Assembly: GCA_913044215.1 (NCBI GenBank)
Contig: CAJWOT010000006.1
Span: 1 to 42,707 of the forward strand
DNA from: an uncultured Rhodospirillaceae bacterium
GTDB lineage: Bacteria > Pseudomonadota > Alphaproteobacteria > UBA8366 > GCA-2717185
Reading direction: 5' to 3'
DNA: 42,707 nucleotides
Each line of letters begins with the position of its first letter. The stretch's first letter is position 1. Below, in pieces: positions 41,597-42,707 of the stretch. The notes beneath the pieces are model-generated. The model had not been told where the DNA came from and searched no databases. It saw nothing but the letters and a program-made list of their open reading frames with translations. The translations under genes were made by a program, and so were the position numbers.

Positions 41597-42707
41597 ATGA
41601 AAATCGGGCGCATCGAAACCTTTCAGGTACAGTGGTCGCCGGATGATACGCCCGCGCAGCGCAGCGCTTTCGTGCGCGTCTGGATCGATGACGGGCTGTA
41701 TGGCATCGGCGAAGCGTCGCCCATGCAGGGCGGCATCGCCTCGTTGCTGATGATCCAGCACGATATCGCACCGGCGCTGATCGGTGCCGATCCGCTGGAC
41801 TATGCGGTGCTGCAGGACCGTCTGTCGCACAAGTTGGTCAAGCTCGGTCCGGAAGGCGCCTTGACCGGCGCGCTCGCCGCCATCGATATCGCGCTTTGGG
41901 ACATCAAGGGCAAGATGTTCGGACAGCCGATCTATAAGCTGATGGGCGGCGGCTGGCGCACGGAACTGCCCTTCTACGCCTCTATCGGCGGCAACGGCAT
42001 TGAGCGCAGCCTCGACGACGTGCTGCGCCATGTCGAGACGCGCATGAAGGACCAGCCGGCGGCGATCAAGATCCGCTTCGACAATGGCCGCGTCGATCTC
42101 GACAGCCAGATCCCCGACCATATCGAAAAGGCCCGCGCTGTGCGCAAACAGGTCGGCGACAAGTTCCCACTCGCTTTCGATTCCAACAATGGCTACTCGA
42201 CCGGCAGCGCTATGCGGGTCGGCCGCGTGCTGGAGGAGCTCGACTATTGGTGGTTCGAGGAACCCGTGCAGCACTATCACATCCAGGCGACGGGCGAGGT
42301 GGCGCAGCGCCTGTCCATCACCGTATCCGCCGGCGAGCAGACCTATACGTTGGGCGGGCTGGCCGAGTTGATTGATGCGGGCGTGCGCATGATCCAGCCG
42401 GACATCGTGAAGATGGGCGGCATCACCGGGTTGCAACGTTGCGCCGCTCTGGCACATGCGCACGGGGTGGAGCTTGTCTCGCACCAAACGCAGCCGACCG
42501 TCGGTCACCTGGCCAACATGCATGTGGTGGCCGCGCAACTGCACGCCACGAAGCCGATCGAATGGAATGATCCGTCGGACCGCATGCACGCCGTCTTCGA
42601 CGAGGTGCCGAAGCCGTTGAACGGGCTGTTCAAGCTGCCTGACCGCCCTGGCCTCGGCATGGATTTCGTTGAGGACAAGCTCGCCGAACGGCGCATCGAC
42701 GTCACCG
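41597..42707 (+). CDS. mandelate racemase/muconate lactonizing enzyme family protein (3' end cut by window)
   Basis: An enolase-superfamily enzyme, 370 codons present and still open at the window end. Start ATG 41597 (MKIGRIETFQVQW). Active-site residues: Lys158-x-Arg160 on the second barrel strand (AAIKIRF), metal ligands Asp195 (AFDSNNG), Glu221 (WWFEEP) and Glu247 (SAGEQTY), and the Asp269-His296 dyad (QPDIVKMGGIT, VSHQT) of the mandelate-racemase subgroup. These enzymes abstract a proton alpha to a carboxylate, often as sugar-acid dehydratases or racemases. Divergent from the photolyase with a 129-bp gap; substrate unknown. Confidence 0.92.
   Translation, partial: MKIGRIETFQVQWSPDDTPAQRSAFVRVWIDDGLYGIGEASPMQGGIASLLMIQHDIAPALIGADPLDYAVLQDRLSHKLVKLGPEGALTGALAAIDIALWDIKGKMFGQPIYKLMGGGWRTELPFYASIGGNGIERSLDDVLRHVETRMKDQPAAIKIRFDNGRVDLDSQIPDHIEKARAVRKQVGDKFPLAFDSNNGYSTGSAMRVGRVLEELDYWWFEEPVQHYHIQATGEVAQRLSITVSAGEQTYTLGGLAELIDAGVRMIQPDIVKMGGITGLQRCAALAHAHGVELVSHQTQPTVGHLANMHVVAAQLHATKPIEWNDPSDRMHAVFDEVPKPLNGLFKLPDRPGLGMDFVEDKLAERRIDVT

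Noticed and set aside
41468-42589. N-terminal extension of the photolyase frame
   Set aside because: It runs antisense through the enolase-superfamily gene, which has all its active-site residues; the photolyase begins normally at MATTPILFW.
1-42707. CRISPR array, insertion sequence, prophage or rRNA
   Set aside because: No regularly spaced repeats, transposase, integrase or phage gene content, terminal inverted repeats or rRNA sequence were seen anywhere in the window.

Overview
The window is GC-rich chromosomal DNA with dense, mostly minus-strand operons, four-base ATGA overlaps between consecutive genes and several GTG/TTG starts. Gene content (complete urt-ure locus, Zur/folE/hisI divergon, multiple molybdenum hydroxylase subunits, CaiB/MaoC/TauD enzymes) suggests an alphaproteobacterium, probably Rhodospirillales-like. 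That placement is inference: there is no rRNA or tRNA here to test it.

Region 1 (1-2700) is a zinc-starvation divergon. A zur-type Fur regulator reads rightward. A folE-hisI-small-protein operon reads leftward. Between them lies a perfect 20-bp Zur-box palindrome. HisI lacks one of the three expected zinc cysteines, as expected of a zinc-sparing paralogue. Downstream is a dienelactone hydrolase gene that appears to have lost its middle by an out-of-frame deletion.

Region 2 (2788-14100) is a complete urea uptake and hydrolysis operon, urtABCDE-ureDABCEFG, read leftward from a sigma-54 promoter. It is bracketed by two 91-bp direct repeats, about 78% identical, which are the 3' ends of diverged copies of one unrecognised small reading frame. 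Next comes a gene-poor stretch, then an SGNH hydrolase gene interrupted by a single in-frame amber codon.

Region 3 (16170-28421) holds a leftward operon of two xanthine-dehydrogenase-family hydroxylases. One complete medium-small-large set is nested inside the other, and a UbiD decarboxylase gene sits before the second large subunit. A divergent pair (CaiB CoA-transferase, MaoC-like hydratase) and a TauD-like dioxygenase adjoin it. Together they look like a pathway for an (N-hetero)aromatic or furan-type acid; the substrate cannot be read from sequence.

Region 4 (28502-37290) is the most unusual part: a TetR-headed leftward gene set of a 77-aa protein, a DUF2145 protein, an LplT-PlsC-Aas triple fusion, a fusion of a FabH-like ketosynthase with a heme-oxygenase-like diiron domain, an unrecognised histidine-containing protein and a CREST/ceramidase-type membrane hydrolase. 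Tandem TetR operators lie between it and a divergent DUF2339 membrane protein. I propose this is an undescribed lipid-modifying pathway.

Region 5 (40025-42707) has a DNA photolyase and, divergently, an enolase-superfamily gene cut by the window end.
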